Part shown: one piece after another, positions 41,626 to 51,025 of the stretch
How positions within the stretch are numbered: the stretch's first letter is position 1
How the letters are laid out: each line of letters opens with the position of its first letter
Source of the DNA: DATHBD01 sp035296325
GTDB lineage: Bacteria; Actinomycetota; Actinomycetes; Mycobacteriales; Micromonosporaceae
Length of the DNA: 64,000 bases
NCBI GenBank assembly: GCA_035296325.1
Contig: DATHBD010000017.1
Location: 1-64,000, forward strand
Direction of reading: 5' to 3'
Program-made: the position numbers and the translations under genes
The notes under the pieces: model-generated
Told to the model about the DNA's origin: nothing
Database searches by the model: none
Seen by the model: only the letters and a program-made list of their open reading frames with translations

Positions 41626-43806
41626 ATGCCGGGGCTCGACACGCGGGTGCTCGACGTGCAGATGCTGCGACGACCGGACCGGCTCGCCGCGCTCGATCAC
41701 GCCCGGCTGTTGTTGTCGGCCGCCGGTGCCCCGAGTACCAGCGTCGCGCGGTTGGCCGGCGCCGCGGTGGCCGCCCCGATCGCCCTGGTCACCCTCCTCG
41801 GCGCCGACGGGATGTACGTGGTGGGCAGTCACCAGGCCCCGGGCGCCGCGGCGGCGGCGGGCGTGGCAGCGGCTGAGGTGCCGCTGCCGGCGTCGTTCTG
41901 CCAGTACGTGGTGAGCAGCGACCATCTGGTCGTGGTGGGCGATGCGCGTCGTGAACCGGCGATGTCCGCCCCGTGGTCCGGTCGGCTCCTGGCCTACCTG
42001 GGCTGCCCGGTGCGCGGTCCGGACGGGCACACGGTGGGTGCGGTGTGCGTGGTGGACACGGTGCCCCGCCGGTGGACCGACGCCGATACGGCCGCGGTCG
42101 GTGAGGCGGCGCGGGTCCTGGAAAGCCTGCTGGCGGCCGGATCACCGGCCCAGGCGACGGCGGCAGCGGACTCATCGCCCCCCGACGCCTCCCCGTCTCC
42201 CACGCCGGACGATGCCGTACCCACGGGCGGGTCACCCGCCGGGCCACCGACCGGGGACACCGACACGCTGCTCGAGGCGGCGCTGCGGCCGGCACGACCC
42301 GACGGCGGGGTGGAGCGCCGGTTCCTGGACGCGCTGCTGGACAGCCTGGACACCGCGGTCGCGGTCTGCGACAGCGCCGGCAAGCTGGTGCTGATCAACC
42401 AGCCGTACGGCCAACCGACGGCCGATTTCGACGTGCCGCTGATGCGCGCACTGGGTGGGGAGCACCTGCGGGAACTGCCGATGCTCGTGTCCCAACCGGA
42501 CGTCCCCCCGCGAACGTTCCTGGTCAACGGCGAGCCGATCGTCGGCCCGGACGGCATTGCGCTGGGCGCGGTGGTCGCGCTGCACGATGTCACCGAGCGC
42601 CGCCAGGCCGAGCAGCTCACCGAGTCGGAGGTGGCGGCCTCGCGGGTGCTCAGCCGGGCCGGCACCGTGGACGAGGCCGGCCGGCTCGTCCTCGACGCGA
42701 TCGGGCGGATCCAGGGATGGCGACACGCTGAGCTCTGGCTGGCCCAGGATGTCGGCGGCGGCCTGCGGCCCGCGGCCACCTGGACCGAGGAGGGGTACGA
42801 CCTGCGCGACTTCGTGCCGGACTCGGTGAGCGCCGGCCAAGGCCTCGCGGGCGTCGCGTGGGAGTCCGGAACGCCGATCTGGTCGACCGGACAGGACCTG
42901 CCTGGCATCCCGGACTCCGCCGCGATGGCCGCGCACCACCTGCACCTCGCGGTGGCGGTGCCCGTGCCCAGTGCCGAGCGGGCGCTCGGTGTGCTGACCT
43001 TCTACGCCGACGTCGCGCGGGTGCGTGACGAGGCGTTGCTCGCGCTGCTCTCCGGGGTCGCCGCGCACATCGGACAGTACGTGGAGCGGCACCGCGCGGA
43101 GGAACTGACGCTGGAACTGGCCAGGTCCAAGGACGAGTTCATCGCCCTGGTCGGGCACGAACTGCGCACGCCGCTGACCTCCGTGTCGGCGTACACCGAG
43201 TTGCTGCTCACCGACAACACGATCGGCCCGGACGAGCAGCGCGAGTTCCTCGCCATCATCGACCGCAACGCCGAGACGCTGCGCCGCATCATCGACGATC
43301 TCCTCGACCTCGCCGGGTTGGAGAGCGGGTATGTCACCGTCCGCACCGACGAGGTGGATCTGGCCACCATCGTCCGGGAGGCGGTGGCTGCGATGCGCCC
43401 GGCGGCGGCCGCGAAGGACCTCGAGATGCACAGTGGAGCGCTGCCGGCGACCGCGCCGATGGTCGGCGACGCGGCACGCCTGCGACAGGTGATCGACCAC
43501 CTGCTCACCAACGCCGTGCTGTACACGCCCGGCGGCGGCACGGTCGCCGTGGCCCTGTCCGACGAAGGCGCCGCGTACCGGGTCACCGTCACGGACAACG
43601 GCATCGGCATCCCCCAGGCCGAGCGCCAGCAGCTCTTCCAACGCTTCTTCCGGGCCTCCAACACGCGCAGCCGCGGCATCCCCGGGACCGGGCTCGGGCT
43701 GACCATCAGCCGGACCATTGTCGAGCGACACGCCGGCACGATTACGGTGGACGATCGGTCCGAACCGGGGACCACGTTCGAGGTACGGTTGCCCTCCGCA
43801 CGGTAG
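41626..43806 (+). CDS. GAF-PAS-GAF histidine kinase
   Basis: A 726-residue sensor kinase without clear transmembrane helices. An N-terminal GAF-like domain (about 10-175) and a Pro/Ser/Asp-rich linker lead to a PAS domain (225-325), a second GAF domain (330-490), the HisKA domain with His511 in VGHELRTPLT, and an HATPase domain with NAVLYTPGGGTV, DNGIGIP and GTGLGLTISRTIVERH. The ATG at 41626 is used; TTG 41596 is an alternative. No response regulator is adjacent, so it is an orphan kinase that probably senses a cytoplasmic signal. Confidence 0.92.
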   Translation: MPGLDTRVLDVQMLRRPDRLAALDHARLLLSAAGAPSTSVARLAGAAVAAPIALVTLLGADGMYVVGSHQAPGAAAAAGVAAAEVPLPASFCQYVVSSDHLVVVGDARREPAMSAPWSGRLLAYLGCPVRGPDGHTVGAVCVVDTVPRRWTDADTAAVGEAARVLESLLAAGSPAQATAAADSSPPDASPSPTPDDAVPTGGSPAGPPTGDTDTLLEAALRPARPDGGVERRFLDALLDSLDTAVAVCDSAGKLVLINQPYGQPTADFDVPLMRALGGEHLRELPMLVSQPDVPPRTFLVNGEPIVGPDGIALGAVVALHDVTERRQAEQLTESEVAASRVLSRAGTVDEAGRLVLDAIGRIQGWRHAELWLAQDVGGGLRPAATWTEEGYDLRDFVPDSVSAGQGLAGVAWESGTPIWSTGQDLPGIPDSAAMAAHHLHLAVAVPVPSAERALGVLTFYADVARVRDEALLALLSGVAAHIGQYVERHRAEELTLELARSKDEFIALVGHELRTPLTSVSAYTELLLTDNTIGPDEQREFLAIIDRNAETLRRIIDDLLDLAGLESGYVTVRTDEVDLATIVREAVAAMRPAAAAKDLEMHSGALPATAPMVGDAARLRQVIDHLLTNAVLYTPGGGTVAVALSDEGAAYRVTVTDNGIGIPQAERQQLFQRFFRASNTRSRGIPGTGLGLTISRTIVERHAGTITVDDRSEPGTTFEVRLPSAR

Positions 43807-43853
43807 CGCCGCACGGAGGGCGCCCGACCGTCGGAGTGGCTTCGGGAGGCCGG

Positions 43854-45152
43854 GTGCGCAAGGCGGAGCGTGGTGCGGTCGGCCGGGTCGGCTGGGCCGG
43901 CACGCCGGGTAGGGCAGTGACCGGCGCACTCGTCGTGGTCCTGCTGGGTGGGTTGACCGGTTGTGCCGACACGCGTCGCGTCGCGTCGCCGCTGCGCCCG
44001 GTGGCGGGGACGGAGCCGGCCGCGACCTCGGCGAGCGCGTCGGAGGCGGCCAGCCGCGAGCCGGTCACCGTTGCGGTCAGCCCGTCACCGGCGGCAGCCG
44101 ACGTGCCAGTCAGCGTGGAGATCGGGACCGCGGTGAGCGGCGGGTCGGTGAGTGACGTCGCGCTGGCGGACGGCGCTGGCAGGCGGATCCCCGGCGTGAT
44201 GCGCGACGACGGCACCTCGTGGATCCCGGGGCAGCCATTGGAGTACGCGACCCGGTACACCGCCACGGTGACCGCCAGCTCGGCGGACGGGCGCACCGCC
44301 ACCGGGACGACCACGTTCACCACGATGCCCCGGCCCGGCGGCACCCGGGTCGGCACCGGCCTCTACCTCTTCACCGGCAACACCTACGGAGTCGCCATGC
44401 CGGTGGTCGTGGAGTTCGAGTCAGACGTGCCGGCCGACGCACGCGCCGCCGTGGAGCGCCGCCTGCTGGTGCACAGCGATCCGCCGCAGCCGGGCGCATG
44501 GCGCTGGTTCGGCTCCCGGCAGGTGATGTACCGCCCCCCGCAGTACTGGCGGTCCGGCACGAAGCTCACCGTGCGGTCCGCACTGAGCGGGCATCCGATC
44601 GGCCGGCGGTTCGGTGACATGGACCGCTCAGCGACCGTCACCATCGGCCGGGACCTGCGCATCAATGTGGACAACGCGACCAAGCAGATGACCGTCGTGC
44701 AGGACGGTCAGGTCCTCCGCACCATGCCGGTCAGCCTCGGCAAGCCGAAGACGCCGTCGTCCAGCGGCACCATGGTGATCATGGAGAAGCAGGAGTCCAC
44801 CGTCTTCGACACCACTGCCGAGGACGGGCCGGACGGCTACCGCATCGACATCAGGTACGCCCAGCGCCTGACCTGGGGTGGGCAGTTCATCCACTCCGCC
44901 CCGTGGTCGGTACGCGACCAGGGCGTCCGAAACGTGTCCCACGGATGCGTCAACCTGTCGCCGGCCAACGCGACGTGGCTGTTCGGGCAGACGATGGTCG
45001 GTGACCCGGTGACGGTGAAGGGGACCGATCGGGCGCTCGAACCCGGCGACGGCTGGACGGCGTGGGACGCGCCGTGGTCGGCGCACGCCCCCGGCAGCGC
45101 CGTCCCCGACGCTGCGCCCCCTGGCTCCGGCGGTCCGTCGGCGCCGGCCTGA
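43854..45152 (+). CDS. L,D-transpeptidase lipoprotein (copy 1)
   Basis: A 432-residue lipoprotein cross-linking peptidoglycan through 3-3 (meso-DAP to meso-DAP) bonds. A signal peptide ends in the lipobox LTGC (Cys37). Two Ig-like domains follow (about 70-270), as in mycobacterial LdtMt2. The YkuD catalytic domain has the HSAPWSV...SHGCVNL motif with catalytic Cys365. GTG at 43854 is preferred over GTG 43836 because GGGAGG lies five bases ahead. A close paralogue follows after 129 bases. Confidence 0.93.
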   Translation: MRKAERGAVGRVGWAGTPGRAVTGALVVVLLGGLTGCADTRRVASPLRPVAGTEPAATSASASEAASREPVTVAVSPSPAAADVPVSVEIGTAVSGGSVSDVALADGAGRRIPGVMRDDGTSWIPGQPLEYATRYTATVTASSADGRTATGTTTFTTMPRPGGTRVGTGLYLFTGNTYGVAMPVVVEFESDVPADARAAVERRLLVHSDPPQPGAWRWFGSRQVMYRPPQYWRSGTKLTVRSALSGHPIGRRFGDMDRSATVTIGRDLRINVDNATKQMTVVQDGQVLRTMPVSLGKPKTPSSSGTMVIMEKQESTVFDTTAEDGPDGYRIDIRYAQRLTWGGQFIHSAPWSVRDQGVRNVSHGCVNLSPANATWLFGQTMVGDPVTVKGTDRALEPGDGWTAWDAPWSAHAPGSAVPDAAPPGSGGPSAPA

Positions 45153-45281
45153 GCACCCGACCACGCCTGACCGTGCGGCAATCCGGCATCGGCGACCCCG
45201 GGCGGCATGAATTGGGGACTCGCGCAGAGCGCCGGAGGCGCATCATCGGGGTGAGGATTTTTCGACACATGGGGAGGGCCG

Positions 45282-46508
45282 ATGGGGGCCAGACGGAACG
45301 TGCGGACCAGCGGACTGGCCGGGCTGCTCGCGGCGACCACGGCACTCGGGCTGACCGGCTGCACCACCAGTTCAGAGGCGCGTACCGCCCCGCTGGAAGC
45401 GGCAAAGCCCTCCGCGAGCGTCGCCGTCACCCCGGCGGCGGTCACCGCGACGGTCACGCCGGCCGATGGCGCCACCGACGTCCCGACCGCCACCGAGCTG
45501 ACGTACGCGGCCACCAACGGGACGGTGAGCGCGGTCGAGCTGACTGACAGCGCCGGCGGGAAGGTCGATGGGGCGGCGCGGCCGGACGGCTCCGGTTGGC
45601 TGCCGGCCAGGCAGTTGAAGTACGCCACCCGCTACGTCGCGAAGGTGACCGCGAAGTCGGAGCGGGGCGGGGCGGAGGCGACCGTGACGTCGACGTTCAC
45701 CACCATGGCCAAGCCGGCCAAGCTGATCCACGTGAGCACCCAGCTCGCCGACGACGGCGTCTACGGCGTCGCCATGCCGGTCATCATCAACTTCGGCTCC
45801 GAGGTACCCGCGGCGCAGCGTGCCGCCGTGCAGAGCCGGGTCCTGATCACCAGCGACCCGCCGCAGGTCGGTGGCTTCCACTGGTTCCACGGCAAGGAGC
45901 TGCACTTCCGACCCAGGGAGTACTGGCAGGCCGGCACGAAGCTGACCTTCCGCGTCGCCGTGGGCGGGCTGCCGCTGGGCGCCAACCGGTACGGCGGCAA
46001 CGACGTGCACGTGCGCGCCACGATCGGCCGCAAGCTCGTCATCACCGCCGACAACGCCACCAAGCAGCTCACCGTGGCGCAGGACGGACAGCCGCCCAAG
46101 GTCGTGCCGGTGAGCTTCGGCAAGCCGCGCACGCCCTCGTCGAGCGGTCATATGATGATCATGACAAGGCGCCAGTCCGAGATCTACGACTCCTCGACCG
46201 TCGGCGTGCCGGCGAACTCCCGGGACGGATACCGGATGAAGGTGTACTGGTCGCAGCGGATCACATGGAGCGGTCAGTTCCTGCACTCCGCGCCCTGGTC
46301 GGTGAGCGACCAGGGGCGGCGCAACGTCTCGCACGGGTGCATCAACCTCTCCCCCACCAACGCCGAGTGGGTGTACAAGCAGACCCGCGTGGGCGACCCG
46401 GTGATCGTCACGGGCACCGAGAAGCGCGTGCAGTGGGGCAACGGCTGGACCGACTGGGACGTCCCGTTCGAGGAGTACATCAAGGGCAGCGCCACCGCCG
46501 CGAAGTGA
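45282..46508 (+). CDS. L,D-transpeptidase lipoprotein (copy 2)
   Basis: A 408-residue paralogue of the preceding gene, with the same order: lipobox LTGC (Cys27), two Ig-like domains, and a YkuD domain with HSAPWSVSDQGRRNVSHGC and catalytic Cys353. The ATG at 45282 follows GGGGAGG by four bases. Similarity over the whole length shows a tandem duplication that has since diverged, especially in the Ig-like parts. Both act outside the membrane on the cell wall. The copies may differ in timing or donor stem preference. Confidence 0.93.
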   Translation: MGARRNVRTSGLAGLLAATTALGLTGCTTSSEARTAPLEAAKPSASVAVTPAAVTATVTPADGATDVPTATELTYAATNGTVSAVELTDSAGGKVDGAARPDGSGWLPARQLKYATRYVAKVTAKSERGGAEATVTSTFTTMAKPAKLIHVSTQLADDGVYGVAMPVIINFGSEVPAAQRAAVQSRVLITSDPPQVGGFHWFHGKELHFRPREYWQAGTKLTFRVAVGGLPLGANRYGGNDVHVRATIGRKLVITADNATKQLTVAQDGQPPKVVPVSFGKPRTPSSSGHMMIMTRRQSEIYDSSTVGVPANSRDGYRMKVYWSQRITWSGQFLHSAPWSVSDQGRRNVSHGCINLSPTNAEWVYKQTRVGDPVIVTGTEKRVQWGNGWTDWDVPFEEYIKGSATAAK

Positions 46509-46523
46509 ACACCGGAACCCGTT

Positions 46524-46553
46524 TTGGTCGCCCGGCGCCGGGCCTGGTAATCT
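46524..46553 (+). promoter_or_regulatory. Candidate promoter of rpsT
   Basis: TTGGTC (46524-46529) and TAATCT (46548-46553) are separated by 18 bases and lie 73 bases before the rpsT start. This fits a primary-sigma promoter for a ribosomal protein gene. Assigned by eye. Confidence 0.5.
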
Positions 46554-46625
46554 TCTAACTCGCGCATGTGACGTGACATGGTCGCGCGCGCCAAATTCCA
46601 ACCGAGCTATTGACGAGGCTGTCGC

Positions 46626-46892
46626 GTGGCGAATATCAAGTCCCAGATCAAGCGCAACCGGCAGAACGAGAAGCGCCGGGTGCGCAACAAGGCGGTGAAG
46701 TCGTCCCTCAAGACGGCGATCCGCAAGTTCCACCAGGCGACCGCCGCCGGTGACACCGAGCAGGCCACCACGCTGCTGCGCGACGCCACGCGCAAGCTGG
46801 ACCAGGCTGCGAGCAAGGGCGTCATCCACAAGAACCAGGCAGCGAACCGCAAGTCGGCGATCACCAAGCGCCTGGCGTCGACGGCCGCCTGA
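46626..46892 (+). CDS. rpsT: 30S ribosomal protein S20
   Basis: An 88-residue, lysine/arginine-rich three-helix protein that binds 16S rRNA early in 30S assembly. It begins ANIKSQIKRNRQNEKRR and ends in the family segment HKNQAANRKSAITKRL. The start is GTG at 46626, a weak initiation codon that suits the known translational autoregulation of S20 in other bacteria. It has its own promoter and a strong terminator, and lies convergent with the holA operon, the usual neighbour in actinobacteria. Confidence 0.98.
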   Translation: MANIKSQIKRNRQNEKRRVRNKAVKSSLKTAIRKFHQATAAGDTEQATTLLRDATRKLDQAASKGVIHKNQAANRKSAITKRLASTAA

Positions 46893-46898
46893 CCCAGC

Positions 46899-46948
46899 AA
46901 CGCCAAAAGCACCGCCCCGACGTTCTCGTCCGGGCGGTGCTTGGCGTT
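46899..46948 (+). terminator. rpsT terminator
   Basis: A long hairpin (arms about 46899-46922 and 46927-46948, one unpaired A) with a TTCT loop is followed by TTT. It begins seven bases after the rpsT stop. Confidence 0.85.
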
Positions 46949-47001
46949 TCAGGCTGGGGTCCCCCGCCCAGTCGGCGACGACGCCCTGTCGGCGACGGCG
47001 C

Positions 47002-47928
47002 TCAGTCGACGACGGCGCCGCCACTGGCGCTGCCGGCCTTCGCGCGCACGCCGCCGTCGCGCGGGGGCAGGGAGAGCCGGATGACACCGATCGCCTGCCG
47101 GGGCTCACGAGCCGCGATCCGGGCGCGGCGGCGCGCGATGGCGTCGTTGTAGGACTGGCTGCGATAGGTGGTCCCCACCGCCTGGCGGTCCGGCGTCGAT
47201 CCTGTGCTCACCGGCACCGGGGCCGGCACCATTCCGGATCCGGCGGATGACCTGGCGGCCCGGGGGTGGCCGCCCTGACCCGGCCGGGCCGCTGGCTGGC
47301 CTGTGCCGGCGTTGCCGGTCCCGACGTTGCCGGTCCCGACGTTGCCGGTCCCGCCGCTGCCGGTGCCGACGTGACCTCGCGCGGCGCGACCCGTGCCGGC
47401 GTCAGCGGGTCCGCCGGCACGAATGCGTGCCTGGCCGGGCTGACCGGTCCGCGTCTGGGCGATCCGGGTCGCGCTGATCCGGTTGGTGCTGATCCGGGTG
47501 ACCCCGCGGGCAGCGTTCGTGCGGGTTCCGACACCTGATGCCCGACCCCGCGCCCGGTCGTTGCCCTGCCGACCTATCCGGGGCGGGGCGAACGCGGTGG
47601 CGACCGGAACGCGCTCGACGGCCGTGTCGAGCGCGCCATGGCGATCAGACGACCGACGCTGGTAGCTCAGTGGGACGGCTGCGCCGTCCTGGCCCGATGC
47701 CTGCGCATTCAGACCGACCAGCAGGTCATTGATCTTCACCATCACGGCCACCGCCACCGGCAGGATCGGGACGGCCCACCAGTTCACCAGTTCGGCAAGG
47801 GCCAGCAGTACCGCGATCGCGATCATCGTCTCGAAGAGCAGGAAGCACACCAGCCCCCCGGGTCGCAGGTGCCGTAGTCGCAGCGCCCGGGCATACAACG
47901 GAGCCGGAACCCCGAGGTTCGTACTCAT
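47002..47928 (-). CDS. Two-TM protein with disordered basic tail
   Basis: A 308-residue protein. Two transmembrane helices lie near the N-terminus (about 24-45 and 47-68), and the remaining 230 residues are Arg/Gly/Thr-rich and disordered, including GTGNV/GTGNA repeats around residues 190-210. A short conserved-looking end reads QAIGVIRLSLPPRDGG. No function is known. The start overlaps the holA stop by four bases, so it is co-translated with the clamp-loader subunit. The very basic tail could bind nucleic acid or the cell wall, depending on topology. Confidence 0.75.
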   Translation of the reverse strand: MSTNLGVPAPLYARALRLRHLRPGGLVCFLLFETMIAIAVLLALAELVNWWAVPILPVAVAVMVKINDLLVGLNAQASGQDGAAVPLSYQRRSSDRHGALDTAVERVPVATAFAPPRIGRQGNDRARGRASGVGTRTNAARGVTRISTNRISATRIAQTRTGQPGQARIRAGGPADAGTGRAARGHVGTGSGGTGNVGTGNVGTGNAGTGQPAARPGQGGHPRAARSSAGSGMVPAPVPVSTGSTPDRQAVGTTYRSQSYNDAIARRRARIAAREPRQAIGVIRLSLPPRDGGVRAKAGSASGGAVVD

Positions 47929-48890
47929 CGAGCCATCCCTTCAGCGCGCGCCGCCGCGACGGCGAAGACCGCGCGCTCCAAGGCGTACCCGCGATCGTCT
48001 GCCCCGCCCTTGACCGCCGCGTTGCATTCGGCGGCCACCTGCATGGCATCAACGAGCGCCTCTGCGGTCCAGCCACGGGCTTGGCGCATCGCGCGGTCGA
48101 TTTTCCACGCTGGCAGACCCAGATTTCCGGCTAATTGGTACGAACTACCTCGACCGGCTGACGCGACCCGGGCGACCGTGCGTACGCCGTCGGCGATGGC
48201 GTCGGCGATCGGCACCGGATCGACGCCGGTCTGCAACGCCCACCGGAGCGCTTCCAGGGCGGCCGGCACGTCGCCGACCATGACGGCGTCGGCGACCGTG
48301 AAGCCGCTCGCCTCGGCTCGTCCGCGGTAGTACCGCGCCACGACGTCACCGTCGATGCGCCCGCCGGTGTCCGCGACGAGCTGCGAGCACGCGGCCGTCA
48401 GTTCCCGCAGATCGTTGCCGACGGCCGCCAGGAGCGCTTCAGCGGCGTCCTCGCTCGCCCGGCCGCCGAGCCGGCGCACCTCCTGCCGGACGAAGTCGAC
48501 CCGGTCACGGTGCTTGGTGATCCGTGCAGCCGGTACGACCTGGGCGCCAGCCTCGCGCAGCCCTTCAGCGAAGGCCTTGTTCTTCGCTCCGCCGGGGTGG
48601 GCCAGGATGAGCGTGACGTCGGGGTCGGGCGCACGGGCGTACGCCAGCAGGGCGGCGACCACATCCTTCTTCGCGTCCTGGGCGTCGCGCAGCACCAGCA
48701 GCCGTCGGCCACCGAAGAGCGACGGGCTCAACATCTCATCGAGCTGCCCGGCGACCAGATCGGCGGTCACGTACTCGCGCACCTCGGCGTCGGGCTCGGC
48801 CGCCTTGGCGGCCGCGACCGCGTCGGCGACCCCGCGCGCGGCGAGCAGTTCCTCGTCCCCGAGCACGAGGATGACGTCCGATTTGGGCAC
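47925..48890 (-). CDS. holA: DNA polymerase III subunit delta
   Basis: A 321-residue clamp-loader subunit that opens the sliding clamp. Actinobacterial HolA features: VILVLGDEELLAARGV at the N-terminus, SLFGGRRLLVLRDAQ, LREAGAQVVPAARI, LGGRASEDAAEALLAAVGND and a helical C-terminal collar domain. The start is GTG at 48890; no good ribosome site is seen, so the exact start is moderately uncertain. It is followed by a coupled two-TM protein gene and convergent rpsT. Confidence 0.94.
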   Translation of the reverse strand: MPKSDVILVLGDEELLAARGVADAVAAAKAAEPDAEVREYVTADLVAGQLDEMLSPSLFGGRRLLVLRDAQDAKKDVVAALLAYARAPDPDVTLILAHPGGAKNKAFAEGLREAGAQVVPAARITKHRDRVDFVRQEVRRLGGRASEDAAEALLAAVGNDLRELTAACSQLVADTGGRIDGDVVARYYRGRAEASGFTVADAVMVGDVPAALEALRWALQTGVDPVPIADAIADGVRTVARVASAGRGSSYQLAGNLGLPAWKIDRAMRQARGWTAEALVDAMQVAAECNAAVKGGADDRGYALERAVFAVAAARAEGMAR

Positions 48891-49021
48891 ACGGCCATCG
48901 TTGCACGCCGGGCGACCGGGCCCCCGCACACGTCACCCGATCGGCGCACCGGGCCCACACCGCTGCGTCCTGACCGCCCCGACGGCGGGTCGGTCATGCT
49001 CGCCGGGCATAGTCCAACACC

Positions 49022-50536
49022 GTGGTACACCCTGGTGGAGTGAGCTGGTCGGTGCTGCGGTGGGGTGGCTTCGCCGCGGCGGTCCTGACGGGTGTCAGCG
49101 CCTACCTCGGGGGATCGCCACTGCAGCGCGACCTGTCGTGGTGGATCGGCGTCGGGGTGTGGATCGTCGGCGCCGGGGCGCTGGTGTGCGCGTGGCTGCT
49201 GATCGGCCGGGCCATCGGCTGGAGGGCCCCGCGGGCCGCAGCCGATCCGGCCGGGCCGACCGTGCGCTGGCTGCTCGTCACTGCCGCGCTGTGGGCGCTG
49301 CCGCTCCTGCTCGCCCCACCGCTTGGTAGCCAGGACGCGTACTGCTACGCCTGCCAGGCCCAGCTCTACCGCAACGGCTTCGACGTCTACGCGGTGGGGC
49401 CGATCGCCATGCCGTGCCCCTGGCTGGAGTACGTGCCGGTCATCTGGCAGAGCTCCCCGGTGCCGTACGGGCCGCTCTGGATCGCCGCCTCCGGCGGTGC
49501 GGTGGCCCTCGCCGGGGAGAGCCTCGCCGGGGCGGTGACCGCGTTGCGTCTCCTCGCCGTCGCCGGCACCGCGCTCGCCGTCGTCGCCGGGGTGCACCTG
49601 GCCCGCCGCTGCGGTGGCCAGCCGGCCGTGGTGGCGTGGGTCGCGGCGCTCAGTCCGCTGGTACTGGTGCACGACATCTCCGGGGCGCACAACGACGCGC
49701 TGCTCGCCGGACTCGTGCTCACCGGGCTGGCCCTGGCGGCCGGGCGGACCGGCACGGAGCGCCCGTGGCTGCGCCTGGTTCTTGCCGGTGTGGCGTTCGG
49801 CCTGGCCGGCGGCGTGAAGATCACTGCCCTGGTGGCGGCGCCGTTCGCCGTGCCGCTGGTGCTCGCCGGCGCAGCTGGCACATCCTGGTCCCTGGTCCGC
49901 TGGCGCCGGGTGGTCGCGTGCTGCGGCACGCTGGGCGGGGCCGTCCTCGCGACGTACGGCGTGCTGGCCGCCCTCACCGGCTACGGCATCGGCTTCGTCC
50001 ACGCGCTGACCCGTACCGGCAGCATGGTCCAGTGGCTCTCCCCGCCGTCCGGGATCGGGATGTCGCTCGGGTACCTGATGCGGGCACTCGGCCGGCCGGA
50101 GGCCTTCGACACGGCGGTGGCGATCCCGCGCACGGCTGCCCTGGTCCTGCTCGTCGTGGTACTGGTACTGCTCTGGCGGCGGGCGCTGCTGCGCATCGAC
50201 CGGATCGCCGCTCCGGTGACCGCGGCCGGCATCGCGCTGATCGCCACCGTGCTGCTCGGCCCGGTGGTGTACGCCTGGTACGCCGTCGCCGGGCTCTGTG
50301 TGCTGGCCACCGTGCCGCTCCCCCGCGCCGCCCGGATCGCGGTCACCGCCGCCGCGGCCGGCCTGATCTTCCTGACTCTCCCCGACGGGCTCGGCCTGGC
50401 GACGAAGACGAAGGGCCCGGGCGCCATCCTCGACGTGATCCTCGCGATCGGCGCGCTCGTCTGGTGGTGGCGGCGCCGGCGGTCGCCGGCCGCCGAGGGC
50501 GCCGGTCAGGTCCGCACCTCGGTCGGCCAGCCGTGA
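49022..50536 (+). CDS. MptB-like polyprenol-phosphomannose alpha-1,6-mannosyltransferase
   Basis: A 504-residue GT-C fold membrane protein with about twelve hydrophobic segments. It shows the family loops GSQDAYCYACQAQLYRNGFD with the catalytic Asp, SSPVPYGPLW and ISGAHNDALL, as in MptB-type mannosyltransferases that use decaprenyl-phosphomannose outside the membrane. In relatives the product is a mannan or lipomannan-like chain. The start is GTG at 49022. It stands alone, divergent from holA and convergent with a DUF2332 remnant. Confidence 0.82.
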   Translation: MVHPGGVSWSVLRWGGFAAAVLTGVSAYLGGSPLQRDLSWWIGVGVWIVGAGALVCAWLLIGRAIGWRAPRAAADPAGPTVRWLLVTAALWALPLLLAPPLGSQDAYCYACQAQLYRNGFDVYAVGPIAMPCPWLEYVPVIWQSSPVPYGPLWIAASGGAVALAGESLAGAVTALRLLAVAGTALAVVAGVHLARRCGGQPAVVAWVAALSPLVLVHDISGAHNDALLAGLVLTGLALAAGRTGTERPWLRLVLAGVAFGLAGGVKITALVAAPFAVPLVLAGAAGTSWSLVRWRRVVACCGTLGGAVLATYGVLAALTGYGIGFVHALTRTGSMVQWLSPPSGIGMSLGYLMRALGRPEAFDTAVAIPRTAALVLLVVVLVLLWRRALLRIDRIAAPVTAAGIALIATVLLGPVVYAWYAVAGLCVLATVPLPRAARIAVTAAAAGLIFLTLPDGLGLATKTKGPGAILDVILAIGALVWWWRRRRSPAAEGAGQVRTSVGQP

Positions 50537-50548
50537 CTCCGGACGTCC

Positions 50549-50950
50549 CTACCGGTCGGTCAGCCGAACGTCGCGCATTGCGGCCAGCGGTTCCAGCCAG
50601 GCCAGGTGGCCGTCGGCGACGGCAACCGTCCGACTCCCACCCGCGTCGGTCGCGGTGAGCCCGAGGCCGGCCCGCCCGGACGGCGCGATGCGCTGATCGT
50701 CCTCCAGCGCGAGGTGCAGCATCGGACCGGTCTCGCCGAACGCGGCGACGGCGGCGTCGAAGGCCGGGCGCGCCTCGACGGGTACGTGGATTCGCGTCGC
50801 CGTGTGCACCACGAGCCGCGGCAGCCCTCGTGGCAGGGCGGCCGCGAGGTCGGGCCCGATCTCGATGGCATCGCCGCGTAGCACTCTCGGCGGGTCAGCC
50901 GCCACGACGCTCATCGCCGCCTCCAGTTGCTGTAGAGCGGCGAGGTCCCG
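50549..50950 (-). pseudogene. DUF2332 C-terminal remnant
   Basis: The reading frame matches the C-terminal third of DUF2332 proteins (normally about 330 residues): DLAALQQLEAAMSVVAADPP, VLRGDAIEIG, RLVVHTATRIHVPVEARPAF and GPMLHLALED. The preceding roughly 200 residues of the family are missing; upstream sequence in this frame has no resemblance. An ATG at 50914 could give a 121-residue product, so a short expressed protein is not excluded. Confidence 0.65.
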
Positions 50951-50988
50951 AACCCACGCGCCGCACCGAACGCCGCGGCCGCCTCGCT

Positions 50989-51025
50989 GATATCGCGCAC
51001 GACGCGACGATATCGCCGAGCGATA
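50989..51025. promoter_or_regulatory. Repeated GATATCGC sites upstream of VWA copy 2
   Basis: GATATCGC occurs at 50989 and again at 51009, exactly 20 bases apart. The second is part of TATCGC-CGA-GCGATA, a perfect 6+3+6 palindrome at 51011-51025. The array lies 150-185 bases before the membrane VWA gene. Two-turn spacing suits cooperative repressor binding. The binding protein is unknown. Confidence 0.4.

Noticed and set aside
47661..47685. tRNA-like string GGTAGCTCAGTGGGA on the plus strand
   Set aside because: It lies inside the coding sequence of the two-TM protein gene (minus strand) and lacks an acceptor stem, anticodon arm and T-arm in the right places.
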